Shown: positions 11,001 through 21,488, counted from the first letter of the stretch. The stretch is 64,000 nt of DNA from Adiantum capillus-veneris (GCA_014529385.2 CM043955.1:139303108-139367107); one strand, 5' to 3'. The notes: generated by a model from the sequence alone, not told the origin. Numbers and translations: made by a program.

Positions 11001-12176
11001 ATCTATATGATGCAGCCAGAAGGTTTTGTGTCAAAGGGGCAAGAGAAGAAAGTATGTAGACTCTTGAAGAGCTTGTATGGTTTGAAACAGTCTCCCCGTG
11101 CATGGTATCACAAGTTTGATACATTCATGAGGTCTCAAGGATACAAAAGAAGTAATTCTGATCACTGTTTGTATATCAAAACGGCAAGTGATGGATCTCT
11201 TCTATTGCTGATTTTGTATGTTGATGACATGCATATTACGGGTAAAAATGTCACGGAGTTGGATGCATTACAGCAAAGCTTAAAGAATCGCTTTGACATG
11301 AAGGATCTTGGTGAAGCTAATCATATTTTGGGCATGCGTATCTCTCGAGATAGACCCAACAGGCGTCTGTATCTATCTCAACGAGATTATGTTAATAAGG
11401 TGCTACATCGTTTTCATATGGATGGGGGAAAGGCACTTGGTACTCCGCTGCCTCCATATGTAAAACTGACTGCACATGACTGCCCAAACACAGATGATAT
11501 GCGGGCTGAAATGGCCAAGATTCCTTATGCATCAGCCGTTGGCAGTTTGATGTATGCTATGGTTGCTACACGTCCGGACATTGCATTTGCGGTGGGAGTG
11601 GTAAGCAGGTACATGAGCAATCCTGGCAAAAAGCATTGGGAAGCAGTGAAGTGTATCTTGAGATACTTGAAAGGCACTAAAGACTTGTGCATTTGTTTTG
11701 GGAAGAGTGAGACATCTGTGCATGGCTTTACAGATGCAGATTTTGCTGGACATCCAGATTGCAGGAAGTCTACCTCTGGATATGTGTTTACATTCACAGG
11801 AGGTGCAGTTTCTTGGATTTCTAGACTGCAAAAATGTGTTGCTTTGTCTACCACTGAGGCTGAGTATGTGGCTGCCACTAAGGCATGCAAAGAAGCTTTG
11901 TGGCTCATGCGTTTGGTAGAAGAGCTTGGCATTAAGTCACCGGTTCCTGTGCTACACTGTGATAGTCAGAGTGCTATTATGCTTGCAAGGAATCCTGTTT
12001 TTCATGCCAAGACAAAGCACATAGAGGTGAAGTATCATTTTATCAGAATTGTGCTTGATGACAAGAGCATTACACTTGTCAAAGTGCACACAGATGACAA
12101 TCCTGCAAATCTTTTGACCAAGAGTCTTCCAGCAGAGCGGTTTGCATATTGCCGTCAGATGATGGGTGTTGGATGA
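8079..12176 (+). pseudogene. Copia gag-pol polyprotein with one in-frame stop
   Basis: A single reading frame of 1,365 codons, broken only by TGA at 10191-10193 (codon 705), where related proteins have Trp (RL-W-DP). The ATG at 8079 is chosen because upstream codons lack one. Domains in order: gag; CCHC knuckle CHHCGKKGHYKREC (about residue 231); protease WILDSGASFHVT (Asp 313); GAG-pre-integrase WHGRLGHMSKRGM; integrase D503, D565, E601 (D-x35-E spacing kept); RT with YVDDM (about 1047-1051); RNase H with FTDADFAG and ending near LLTKSLPAERF. All catalytic residues that I can check are present. Without read-through or suppression only gag, protease and integrase would be made. Confidence 0.95.
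10191..10193 (+). other. In-frame TGA in the copia polyprotein
   Basis: The frame is open on both sides (8079-10190 and 10194-12176) with no length change; TGG to TGA is the simplest explanation. Confidence 0.9.
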
Positions 12177-12237
12177 GTAAGTGCATGATCAGCTGTTGTA
12201 TCATAGTTAGCTGATTCTTTGATCTCCCAAGGTACAT

Positions 12238-12255
12238 TGCCTTTAGGTGGGAGGT
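12238..12255 (+). promoter_or_regulatory. Copia polypurine tract
   Basis: The purine-rich stretch AGGTGGGAGGT lies just upstream of the 3' LTR start TGTTAGGG. Confidence 0.75.
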
Positions 12256-12535
12256 TGTTAGGGAATAAAGGCCTAAGTGCCTTGTACTTACTAACTTATA
12301 AGTTAAAAGACTTATAAGTGAGGGGGCCCAAGTGTGAATGGCCCCCTAGTCACTTACTCATATACTCAAAGGTGAAGCCCAAAAAGATATAGCGTGACTT
12401 CTCCCAGATTTTGACGAGCGTTCTCTCTCTCTCTCACGTTCTTCTCTGCGTGTGCTTCTTCAGCGCCTCTCTCCTCTTCTCCTTCACTCTCATTGCATAG
12501 GACAGCAAGTGGGCTCTCTCTCCTGCTCCCCCACA
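12256..12535 (+). repeat. Copia 3' LTR (280 bp)
   Basis: Identical by eye to the 5' LTR except for one extra CT in the CT tract. It ends CCCCCACA and is followed by CAGCA. Confidence 0.9.
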
Positions 12536-12540
12536 CAGCA
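12536..12540. repeat. Copia target-site duplication, right copy (CAGCA)
   Basis: Follows the 3' LTR; differs from CAACA at 7241-7245 by one G/A change. Confidence 0.7.
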
Positions 12541-13360
12541 AAATCAAAACTGGTCCCGTAGTCAATTTCTCTTTCAAAATCTGAAAGGCAGTCACCTCTG
12601 TGGGTCCCCATGAGAAAGGGACTCCTTTCTCTGTCAAGATATGCAAATGGGAAGCAACCTCTGCAAACTTTCAAATGAACCACCTGTAGTACGAACACAG
12701 TCCCAAGAAGCTTCCAACTTCCTCGACATTCTTCAAATCGGGCCAATCACGGATAGTCTCTATCTTAGCCAGATCCATTTGCACCCCTGCTGTGCTGAGA
12801 CAAAGTGTCCCAAAAAGTGTATCTCTGGTAGGAAAAATTCACTTTTCTTTGCATTAATCACTACCTTGTGATCTCGTAATGCCTGAAAGACCTCAAGCAG
12901 ATGATTTCCATGTTCTGCCTCATTCTTGGAGAAAACAAAGATATCGTCAAAGAAAGTGCCAACAAATAGCCTGTACTCTCGAAAAATCCTGTCCATCCTG
13001 ATGATATCCACTCTTCAAATCGATCCTGCTAAAACACGAGGATCCCTGTAATCTATCAAGTATATCATCAATCCTAGGAATCGGAAATCTGTTCTTGATG
13101 GTGATTTTGTTGAGAGCTCTATAATCGACACAGATTCTCCAAGATCCGTCTTTCGTCAAAACCAACAACACTAGAGAGCAATACGGTGAAGTACTAGGCT
13201 GGACAAGACCCTTTTCCAAGAGGTCTTTCACTTGGTTTATAATCTCTTCGTTCTGGGCTCGGCTCACACGGTAAGGTGGCCGGTTCGGTGGTGTGCTTCC
13301 AGGTATCAAATCAATAGTAGGACGAGCGGATGGTAACTCGCCTGGCAAGCTCTCTGAAAA
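12541..13360 (-). pseudogene. Gypsy RT remnant (family A copy 2)
   Basis: Right to left: [60 protein letters not shown] and [11 protein letters not shown], then a jump to [20 protein letters not shown]. The stretch that should carry PFGLTNAPATF is deleted (roughly 120 bp), so the RT is dead. The RT thumb and RNase H start follow to 12541. Confidence 0.85.
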
Positions 13361-15446
13361 GCAATCGGCATGAGTGTGGAGAAAATCTTGGCGTTCTTTT
13401 GTTCAGGTCCAAAACATATTCGACCTTTATCCATCGTTCAGTTCTCTCCCAAAAAAAATGAGTAAAGAAACTGAAGTTCATCAAGTACAATCTCTGAGCC
13501 CTTCATTTGTCAAAGTCGCTTTCTCGGCTCGGTAGTCACCCACGGCATTGTTGTTGTGGTACCAAGGGATTTCGAGTAGAACGTCACAACCTCCGAAGGA
13601 AAATACCTAAAACTCCTCATGCCCTAAACACTTTTGTTATTGCTAACGAAGTTTGCCAATGCTCGGTGTAATGGCAACATCCCGTCCGGATGCCACTCGA
13701 ACTACCTCTGCCTGTGGTCTCAGCCTATCGGACGTAATTCCAAATCGAGCCGCCAATTCAAGCAATTGGCCTTGGCTCCTTCAAAAGAGCTTCCTGATCT
13801 TTCACTTTGCCCCAAAAGCAGCAAAGTTTGTACTTTCATTCATTTCATTCGGTTGAGGCCCACGCGATGTGGTATCAGTTCTGCTTTTTATCTGCCTTTT
13901 CTGCCACGTCTCTCAGTTGCTTTAGAACTTTCTGGCCTTTCTTCATCCTGTTCATTTGGTGCCTTGCTAGGGCACTTCGCGGAGATATGCCCAATTTCCC
14001 CGCATTCAAAGCATTTCCCCTCCCTGATCAAGCGAGCTCTCTCCTGAGGAGTAAGCTTGGGTCGTGCATCCTTCTTTTCTGGGTTGCACTTTCTCTATCT
14101 ACTTTCATTTGTCGAAGTTTGTTCAGCTCTTTGTGTCATGATCTCATCGGTGGGGTAAGTCAGACTGCCAGAGTGGATGGCAAAACCCCGTTTCGCACGA
14201 CTCATCAACTCCTGAATAGAAGCTGTCCTCTATTCCAACCAGTGATCTCGGATCTCTGTAGGTAGACGCAAGGAAAACTGCTTAATCTGTTCCTTGAACA
14301 AGATCTTCTTAAATGAAGAGGCAGGTAGAAAAGAGCTCCAGAATCTCTCGCAATAAGCGTCCACTGTATCTTTCTTGGTCATCCGAAGATGGTTCCAAGC
14401 AGTTCGTATATCACGTTCATACTCTCAAGTCAACCAAGAAGAAATAAAAAGCCTCTTGAATTTCAGCCATTTAACTGGCGGAGTCTTGCTTAATTAAGAA
14501 GCGTAGACCACCAAGTTCGAGCATTCCCCTTAAAATAAGAGGCAGCTCTCCGAATCTTAAAGTGCTCTAAGTAACGCCCTCCCGCGAAAGCAATGTCAAA
14601 CTATTGTACAAAAGACAAAGCCTTCCAAGCATCTCTATAACCAAAAAACGTGTCAAATTTAATTGACTATCCACCTTCCTTGAACTTTCAGACTTTCTTG
14701 CTTTTGTCTTCCAGAAAGTCATACTGGTTGCCTTTGTAAAAATTCTTCTTCTTTGCATAAAAGTTGGTTTCGTTACAGTCTAAACTGTCTGTAGACGTAG
14801 ACGAGTCCTCTGTAGAACTGTCACTCACGGGGCGAGATTTAGACTTCTTTGCCTTTTTCTTGCCCTTTTCAAAGCGTTGCTTTTTGCTTCACTTTTTGCC
14901 TTTGCGGTCGTCTTCGCTCAAGTCAGATGAGCTAGAAGAACTATCAAAAGAAGAAGAAGAATAAGAACTGGCTACTTCTTCAAATCGAACACGCTTCTTC
15001 TGTTTCTTTGCCTTTTCAAATGTCGATTGACGACCCAAATAGCCCAAAAAGTCAGTGCCTTTCTTCTGCTTTTTGCCATGCTTTTCAGCTTTGTTTTGCG
15101 CGTCAAAAAGCTAAGCAATTCGTGCATCAACCACCTCTTCTAATTCCTTCTCTGAATATTTCTTGTGAGCAGAAGGTTTCTTGAGAGCGGGTGGTGTTGT
15201 GGTTTTAAGCCACTGCGCATGCACCTCCTTGAAAGAAGTCTCACTCATATATTTTGCAAATTTTGGGTCCTTCGCAAAATTGAGCATCATATTTGTTGCA
15301 TCGCCGATCAATTGACGACGCTCCATCTCTCGACGCTCCGCCTGATTAGGCCAAGGAGGGCCATACTCCTCGTCTGAATCTTCGTTGTGATCCCTTCCCG
15401 CATCTCCGGATGCAGAGGGAGTCCACTGATCTTTGCCTGAAGCCAT
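13361..15446 (-). pseudogene. Gypsy gag and protease remnant (family A copy 2)
   Basis: Gag starts at ATG 15446 (MASGKDQWTPSASGDAGRDH), with SDEEYGPPWPNQAERREMER and a Lys/Ser-rich linker (about 14800-15100). A gag core follows: WWSTL-like at about 14510 and ERFWSSFLPASSFK-like at about 14320. A CCHC knuckle lies at about 13960-14020 (C-x2-C-G-x2-G-H-x4-C). A protease-like end with PWYHNN and VGDYRAEKATL lies at about 13500-13570. Many frame changes and stops. Confidence 0.78.
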
Positions 15447-15502
15447 AGGTGCCGCGGGAAAAAATTTCAGATCAGATTTCCCGTAGAAGAGAAATCCGTC
15501 GT

Positions 15503-15514
15503 GCTCTGATACCA
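15503..15514 (-). promoter_or_regulatory. Primer-binding site of family A copy 2
   Basis: The minus strand reads TGGTATCAGAGC one base inside the LTR; initiator tRNA-Met type. Confidence 0.88.
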
Positions 15515-15515
15515 C

Positions 15516-16261
15516 TGTAATAGACTTGGACACTCCAAGTCAAGAATCTACCGCGACAGCACCAAATAACCACTTCAAAACAGTTCACAGTTCACAATTT
15601 ATTCGACACTGGCCCGACGGAGTTGAGATATTGGCCCCAAAGACTGGCGCCCCTTTCGGTATTTCTTTTTGTATTAATCTGTGTCCGGACAGGCGCTCAC
15701 ACACAGACTCTGCGTCCAGATGCTATGAGTTGTGAGAGGACTGCTCACATATTTAAAGTTACAAGGGTTGCTAAAAGCAGAGCCCCAAAAGCAGAAATCA
15801 AAACCTTCAAGTAAAAGCTTTGAAAATAAAGCAAAAGTTCTTACTCTCTCTTTCTTTTAATAATAAAGCAGAGAGGCTTTCTCTTTCTCCCTCTCTCTTG
15901 CTAAAATAAAGCAAAGAGGGTTCTCTCTCTCTTTCTCAGCAATTTGCGCAGAAAAAGCAACACCAAAAAACTGCCCAGCTTTCCATAAATCACATTGATG
16001 TCCGTACAGCAGGCCACGTGTCATCCCGCCACGTCAAAAAATCAAGGTTAGGGTTAGGATTAGGGTTAGGGCAAAATTAGGGTTTTTGATTTTAGGGTTA
16101 GGGTGCAAAATTAGGGTTTCTGATTTTAGAGTTAGGGCTTCAACAGAATTAGGATTTCTGATTTTAGGGTTAGGGTTTCAACAAAATTAGGGTTTCTGGT
16201 TTTAGGGTTAGGGTTTCAGCAAAATTAGGGTTTCTCGCAGCCACGTCATCACTTTGTAACA
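15516..16261 (-). repeat. 5' LTR of family A copy 2 with telomere-like array
   Basis: 746 bp, longer than the 508-bp relative at 57875-58382. The extra length is a tandem array of TTAGGGTTT-type units (16045-16230) in the U3 part. The conserved GGCGCC-centred motif is at 15631-15672. Confidence 0.88.
16045..16230 (-). repeat. Telo-box-like tandem array inside an LTR
   Basis: About four degenerate ~45-50-bp units built on AAAATTAGGGTTTCTGATTT plus TTAGGGTTAGGGTTTC. On the element's sense strand these read AAACCCTAA, the plant telo-box. Confidence 0.85.
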
Positions 16262-16266
16262 AATTT
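16262..16266. repeat. Target-site duplication AATTT, right copy
   Basis: Directly follows the ...TTTGTAACA end of family A copy 2 and leads into B gag sequence (TTCAAGTTATAATCTGC). Confidence 0.8.
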
Positions 16267-16705
16267 CAAGTTATAATCTGCTAGGGTTTCCATGGCAAGC
16301 ATTTCAAGATACCCCACTCTGCCAGAAGTTGCACTCCGAAGGAAGATGTCAAAAGCCATATAACTTTGGGCAAAAATTTTCTTGAAAGCTTGTCAAGTCC
16401 TTGGAGTGTGCGGCTTGGTAGCTATAGACATCAACATGTGCATGGCACTACTTTTGAGAAAACACAGCAGCTCGAAACAAATCTTGGATCCTTCTCTTGC
16501 AAGTGATCTTTATGGCTTATGCCCTGTAAGACATGAGCGATGAAGATGGGAGCAGGCCCGATGTGCGATGAAGGGTGGGAGTGGCTATTAAGTCCGGGGT
16601 CGAGACCCGAAGATACTTCACAAGTAAAATTCCAGTAGCTCTGTCTGCTCTTTGGTGGGACCGGTATGCTTTCAGAAAAGCACACGCCTGATGCTCTAAT
16701 ACCAC
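16267..16705 (-). pseudogene. Family B gag remnant and leader
   Basis: Matches 55676-56135. On the minus strand the gag reads like KIFARSCMVSDIFLRSATFG and GYPEMLATETLADYDLKF, with breaks. Next to the LTR comes a leader with GATGAAGGGTGGGAGTGGC and then a PBS-like TGGTATTAGAGC (minus strand, 16693-16704). Confidence 0.75.
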
Positions 16706-17068
16706 TATCACAAGACGGGTACCACTTGCCAATAGAAAAGAGCAGACTAAACAAACTTTTAGCATTTCAATAACAACTGAATTGAGAGACAGACAACACA
16801 TGATAGTGAGTGGCAGAATTCCACCCCAGAAAGTATTGGCACCAAACCTTGGCGCCCCTTTCGGTATTCTTTATATTGCATCAACACAGTACAAGCCGGT
16901 ACCCCAAACTCTGCACCTTTGCCAAGAAGCATGCTAGAGAATGAGCCCATGGCCTCATATTTAAAGGCCCTAGGCTCCAAAAGCAGTTCACACGAAAAGC
17001 CTTCAAACCCAAAAGCTTCTGGTCCAAAAGCAATGCCAAAAAGCTACCATCGTAAATCACGGAATTCC
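16706..17068 (-). repeat. Family B 5' LTR, truncated
   Basis: Starts TATCACAAGACGGG and matches 53873 and 56136 onward, including TTGGCGCCCCTTTCGGTATT. Similarity stops at ACGGAATTCC near 17068, where a different sequence starts. Confidence 0.8.
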
Positions 17069-17440
17069 CATCGGGATGGGCATCCAATGTTTGGGCGGAC
17101 GTAGTGTGAACCCAGCCAGTGTGGCCGGCTAATATTATAAAAGGGAGGCCAAGGCCTCATTTGCAGTTATTGACCACACTTGCAGGGTGCCAATGGTTAG
17201 CCCGTGAGGCTAGGAGTGGGCGAGGTCACCTCAAGGAGGTGAGGCCAGGTGGTATGGGAGGGTTGGTCTTACAGGTGCACGCCTACGTCCTCGGATGTTG
17301 GCCCAGGAACAAGAGATTCCGGATGGTGGCTATGGTCGGGTGGTTTGTCCGACGCGTGTCTATAGGCGAGTGATCCACTCCGCATGTTCGTTTCACATAC
17401 CCATATCTTATAGTTGGGCTGACTTCCAAATCAAGCAAGA
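17069..17440 (+). promoter_or_regulatory. LTR-like segment of a third gypsy lineage, with TATA box
   Basis: Contains TGTTTGGGCGGACGTAG near 17089, a TATA-type box (ATTATAAAAGGGAGGCC, about 17135) and GCATGTTCGTTTCACA near 17385. It lies upstream of a plus-strand gag-protease relic, so an LTR promoter is the likely origin. The exact ends are not determined. Confidence 0.4.
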
Positions 17441-18390
17441 GAATCGCTTTGTACCAACGCAGTACCTTGATCAGTTGAAAGAGAATCGGAGAGAGCTCAA
17501 GCAAAATGGGATTCCCGTTATGTCTTTTTTCATTATATTTTGCAGATATGTGTCTAATTGCATTAGTCAGGATTAGGGTCGCAAGGACTTTTCATTTTGG
17601 TTTGGAAGTACATCAAATACGACGTTAAAGTCTTACGACCCACTGACTACAATGACATCGTCGGGATCGCTCTCAAGCAAGAAATGAAGCACAACAAAGG
17701 TAAGCCTAAGGAGAACAAGCCCAATACCTCGAAGAACCGACAGAATGGTAAGAACCATAGGACCTCTTCTTCTTCTCAATCTTCCACTACACTTGAAGCG
17801 CAAACTCTTCACCTAACAGTGATAATAAAGAAAAGGCTAAAACTCGAGAAATCCCTAAGTTGGCATCTGATGAAAAATCTGCTCAAGGAATAGTAGGAGG
17901 TTGGTTAAGTCTTGAAGAACGAACTAACTATGCAAACAAGGAAGATGTTTTAGGTATTACACTAAAGGTCACATAAAAGGAGATTCTCTTGAGGAAGAAC
18001 CCAACAAAACCCAAATCTTCTGTTAGTGTCATAAATGAGTCAAATAGTGCGTCCCAGGTTTCTTATGGTCATCTAGATGAATCTCTCACGAAGTGAAATG
18101 GTCATGAGAATCATCAGCGCATTGTGATCATGTTTGATCCTAGCAGCATGCATGATGTGATTAGTGATTATCTTGTGAGGAGCGCGTGTTTAGCAGCTGC
18201 GCCAGCAAATCCCATTGTGAATTCTAGATTTGCTCCTAGCATACACTCTTCAACCACTCATGAATGTCCTAATATGACATTGTGTATGTTTTCATCGCAA
18301 GTTTGTTGTTTCTCCTCTCTCTTGATGTCATACGTTTTTGGCATGAAGTGGTTTCGTGAGTTTGATCCACAAGTTAATTGGAAAGAAAAG
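17441..18390 (+). pseudogene. Decayed gypsy gag-protease relic (lineage C)
   Basis: Gag-like start RFVPTQYLDQLKENRRELKQ, then LRPTDYNDIVGIALKQEM and a Lys/Asn/Ser-rich linker (17597-17893). Further on, MFDPSSMHDVISDYLVRSAC resembles the retropepsin start (D-S-G changed to D-P-S). GMKWFREFDPQVNWKEK matches the gypsy protease/RT boundary (GMPWL...NP.IDW). Stops interrupt it, and it runs into the (CT)n tract. It is a different lineage from family A. Confidence 0.6.

Positions 18391-18391
<1 letters not shown>

Positions 18392-18470
<79 letters not shown>
18392..18470 (+). repeat. (CT)n microsatellite
   Basis: About 79 bp of uninterrupted CT, between the lineage C relic and LINE-1 copy 1. Confidence 0.97.
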
Positions 18471-18472
<2 letters not shown>

Positions 18473-19464
18473 GGGCCCCCTCATCCGTGGGCGACGGGAC
18501 CGCCCCAATTCTATCGCCCGATCAAGCAGTATGCCTCTGGTGCCTCTGGTGTTGTTATGCTGTGGGGGCTGCTCGAACTCCTTTGTCTGTGACTGAAAGA
18601 AATCTGTAATCTTTCGTTGTCGCTGGATCTCTCTCATTGTGCCCCTCTTCAAGAGGTCCTCTCCGTGTTTGCGAATCTCCAGTAAGTATAATCCGAGGCA
18701 TCTCTGATCCTGGTATCTCATGACTCTAGAAAGTGGCCCAAAACCCTCTCTGAATAGACAGTAAAAGCGGCCTCGTATCTCATAGTATATTGGGCAGTGC
18801 CATATGTAATGTAGCTCTGTCTCTAGCTCTATCTAGCACACTTGACAAATCCTGGACTCAGCGTATACTCCTCTAAATCTGTCTGTCTCGATCTCTAGTT
18901 GATGTGAGGATGTGCGTATCTGACCAATAGCACATCGCATCCCGTGGGATAGATGAGTATCCATGTATCCTGGTCTGATCACAAAACCATCCTCCGTGAG
19001 TTGGAGAAGATGCTCTCTATAGAAAGTCTTCTTTGTACCTAGCTCATGTGTAGGTTGTATCCATGTCCTCTTCGTATCTAACTGAATCAAGTCCTGTCTG
19101 ATGAGCCTGGTAATCTCTGCCCTAGTGAGGGAGATGGAGGGTGCATCCAAAGAGTACTGAAATGGGGGTAGCCGATCCATACTAAAGCCATGTAATTGAA
19201 ACCAGGATGCCATCTCTGCATACCAACATGATCTATCTCCCTGCAATGCCAGCTGTCACGAAGACTCTAGTGCTAATCGAGCATATCTGTCTCTAGGGAG
19301 AGCCCAACTGCTATGCATAAATGAAATTGATCGAGTGAGTGCCTCCACTACCAATGGAAAAGCAGCGAGCTCCGCCCTAACAATGTCATGTGGTACTCAG
19401 GCCTTGGCCCTAATCATCCAAGAAATCATAGAACCAAGGGCTTCTCCATACATCTCCATCAGAT
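18471..19464 (-). mobile_element. LINE-1 family copy 1 (3' part, inverted)
   Basis: Minus-strand match to 25558-26560 of copy 3. The C-terminal ORF2 reads GDRSCWYAEMASWFQLHGFS, LPPFQYSLDAPSISLTRAEI and MDTHLSHGMRCAIGQIRTSS, ending in the first cysteine pair of the zinc-binding tail (RICQVC). It lacks the last ~300 bp of the element and is head-to-head with copy 2. Confidence 0.85.
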
Positions 19465-20514
19465 ATGATTTGGGCCATCTATGCACTCTATGAGCAGGTG
19501 ACTGGGAGGGTACACTGTTCAGGAGGTTTGTCTGAGGCTGTTGCTAGCACCATTGGTGTTAAGCAGGGCTGCCCACTCTCCCCCACTCTATTCGGACTCT
19601 ACATCGACGAGATTGAGGACTACATTCTACAAGTTGGAGGAGAGGGGTCAGACCTCACAAGTACACCTGTACACATTTTATTATATGCTGATTACATTGT
19701 ATTGATTTTAGAGTCACCCGAGGGATTACAGCACCACTTGGCTGCCTTGGATGAGTTCTGTACACACAGGGGTTTGACAGTAAACCTTGGCAAGACCAAG
19801 GTCATGATCTTCCACACCTCTCCCATGGTGAGAGCTACAACAGTATTCACAGCCGCCGGCGGACAGATAGAGGTCGTCACTTCATATGTCTACCTTGGAG
19901 TCACATTCACAAGTTTGCCTGGTCTTTTCTCCATGGGACAAGCAGCTACAGACAGACTGACACGGGGGTACGCAGCGTTGGCCATGTTAGAGCGGCGATG
20001 TCACCAGGCACACTTTCAGGAGCCCCGTACGAAGGGGTGGCTATTTGACACATTAGTCACACCAGCTATGATGTATGCAGCGACAGTTTGGGCCCCAGGC
20101 CTCACAGACACCCAGTGGAGTGCAGTCGAGAGGCCCCAGGTACGTATGATCTCGCGATTCTTTCGCTGGAAGCCGACACTTCCGCATGACATTATCAGAG
20201 CAGAGCTAGCGGCACCTCCCATGATAGTAGAGGCACTGTTTCAGACTATCTCCTTCATTCAGAGGATGAGAGAGCTCCCAGCAGACAAACTCACACAGAG
20301 AGCATTTGAGGCAGCTATACAGACCTCAGAGACAGGGTATGACAGAGCTTGGTACACTCAGGTTAGATCATGGTTTGACACACAGGGTCTAGACATGGAT
20401 AGACTACCACCCTTTCAGTATGACCCAGATTCACCCCACATCCGTCTCTCACACAGTGAGAGGAACACAGTGCTCAGACAGGATCTATGGCAGCTCTACA
20501 CCAATCGGACATAA
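19465..20514 (+). pseudogene. LINE-1 copy 2 ORF2 fragment: RT and C-terminal part
   Basis: 349 codons open. RT motifs KQGCPLSPTLFGLYIDEIED, LLYADYIVLI (YADY in place of YADD, so the second catalytic Asp is lost) and GLTVNLGKTKVMIFHTS. The thumb region continues as LGVTFTSLPGLFSMGQAA and EPRTKGWLFDTLVTPAMMYA. A TAA at 20512 is followed in frame by more ORF2 to about 20883, including a zinc-binding tail CRVCRVELEDEEHFVCRCRA. Confidence 0.88.
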
Positions 20515-21484
20515 CTCACACCCGACCTGGCATCTAGACGGTCACATTACCGAGATCAGTTCCTGGACATACTAGCAAACGGGTTCATTCAGCGACCACA
20601 ATACATGGATACTTACATGCCTCACAGCTCGAGAGTAGCTATTGGCCAGCTGAGGGTTTTCTCACATCGACTACAGATTGAGACTGGCAGAGCATCTGAC
20701 ACCCCCAGAGAGGAGCGGATATGCCGGGTATGCAGAGTAGAGCTAGAGGATGAGGAGCACTTTGTATGCAGATGCAGAGCATATGATGACATCAGAGGCA
20801 GATATGAGGGTTTATTCACAGGGCAGCCTACCCTTCGAGAGATCATGGACTCCAGAGTCAGCGCCAGCTGGGGCGATTCTTACTAGAGATACAGAGCCAC
20901 AGAGAGGCCTTACTTGAGCCCACGACAACTCAGACACGAGGGCGACAGACCCAGCTCATTGACTTCTTCGTCTCACGACATCTACCAGCCCCCCCACCAC
21001 CCGAAACACACAGAGGGGTGACTCTTCAGCAAGCTGAGACCTCCAGAGCTAGGAGACGGCCCCGCGCTACAGGTTGCCGGGCCCCAAGACTTCATCGACA
21101 CCAGATTGCGGAGATTCAGACCCGTGATGGCCAAGCCACTGAGGAGAGACAACCCGAGATGATGACCGACCCCACTGCAGCCATCCGAGCAGCCCTTGCT
21201 CCAGCTCCACCCATGTACCACATCTTACACCCACCCATTAGCACAGGATGGAGCTAGTTTAGTCAGTCACCCAGATGCATATCATGCATGTACTACCCTC
21301 TTGCATATAGGCTACCATAGTGATAGCACTCCACACACTCACACTCTCATCATGGAGATTTGTATCAGCTTTATCAGTCAGTCAATCAGTTTTTTCAGCA
21401 CTTTTGTCTTTCCGATTGACGGAAGACACACCCATGTACATTGATTTCTCATAGGCCGATTTCGGCCTTCTAATAGACGTAAAA

Positions 21485-21488
<4 letters not shown>
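19466..21488 (+). mobile_element. LINE-1 family copy 2 (5'-truncated)
   Basis: Starts within RT (IWAIYALYEQVTGRVHCSGG) and runs to the element's 3' end, which passes straight into (TC)n with no poly(A). It belongs to a diverged subfamily: its C-terminal sequence WFDTQGLDMDRLPPFQYDPD differs clearly from copies 1 and 3. Confidence 0.88.

Larger units (their letters stand above)
7246..12535 (+). mobile_element. Ty1/copia retrotransposon, young and nearly intact
   Basis: 5.29 kb with LTRs of 278 and 280 bp that differ, by eye, only by one CT unit. It has an initiator-Met PBS, one gag-pol frame with a single in-frame TGA, a purine-rich tract before the 3' LTR and a 5-bp duplication (CAACA/CAGCA). 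It lies in plus orientation inside the minus-strand gypsy RNase H region. The near-identity of the LTRs implies recent insertion relative to everything around it. Confidence 0.95.
4636..16261 (-). mobile_element. Ty3/gypsy family A copy 2, split by a copia element
   Basis: Minus-strand element bounded by TGTAACA...TGTAACA LTR ends and flanked by the 5-bp duplication AATTT (4631-4635 and 16262-16266) in family B gag sequence. Order on the minus strand: 5' LTR (15516-16261), PBS, gag, protease, RT, RNase H, [copia 7246-12535], RNase H/integrase, chromodomain, non-coding, 3' LTR (4636-5072). The 3' LTR has lost its outer U3 part and the polypurine tract. Coding regions are broken throughout. Confidence 0.9.

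Noticed and set aside
15631-15660. TGGCGCCCC read as a tRNA-Lys-type primer-binding site
   Set aside because: All elements concerned have a clear initiator-Met PBS elsewhere, and the TGGCGCC string is on the antisense strand and inside the LTR.
16045-16230. A true interstitial telomere
   Set aside because: The repeat is degenerate, interspersed with TTTCTGATTTT spacers, and confined to the U3 region of an LTR.
18124-18721. Open frames rich in Ser-Leu or Arg-Glu repeats across the (CT)n tract
   Set aside because: They are translations of a CT/GA microsatellite; the same holds near 21382-21783, 26827-27045 and 30760.
18471-21488. LINE-1 copies 1 and 2 as one twin-primed (5'-inverted) insertion
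   Set aside because: Both halves cover the same part of ORF2 and differ in sequence, which a single inverted insertion cannot produce.
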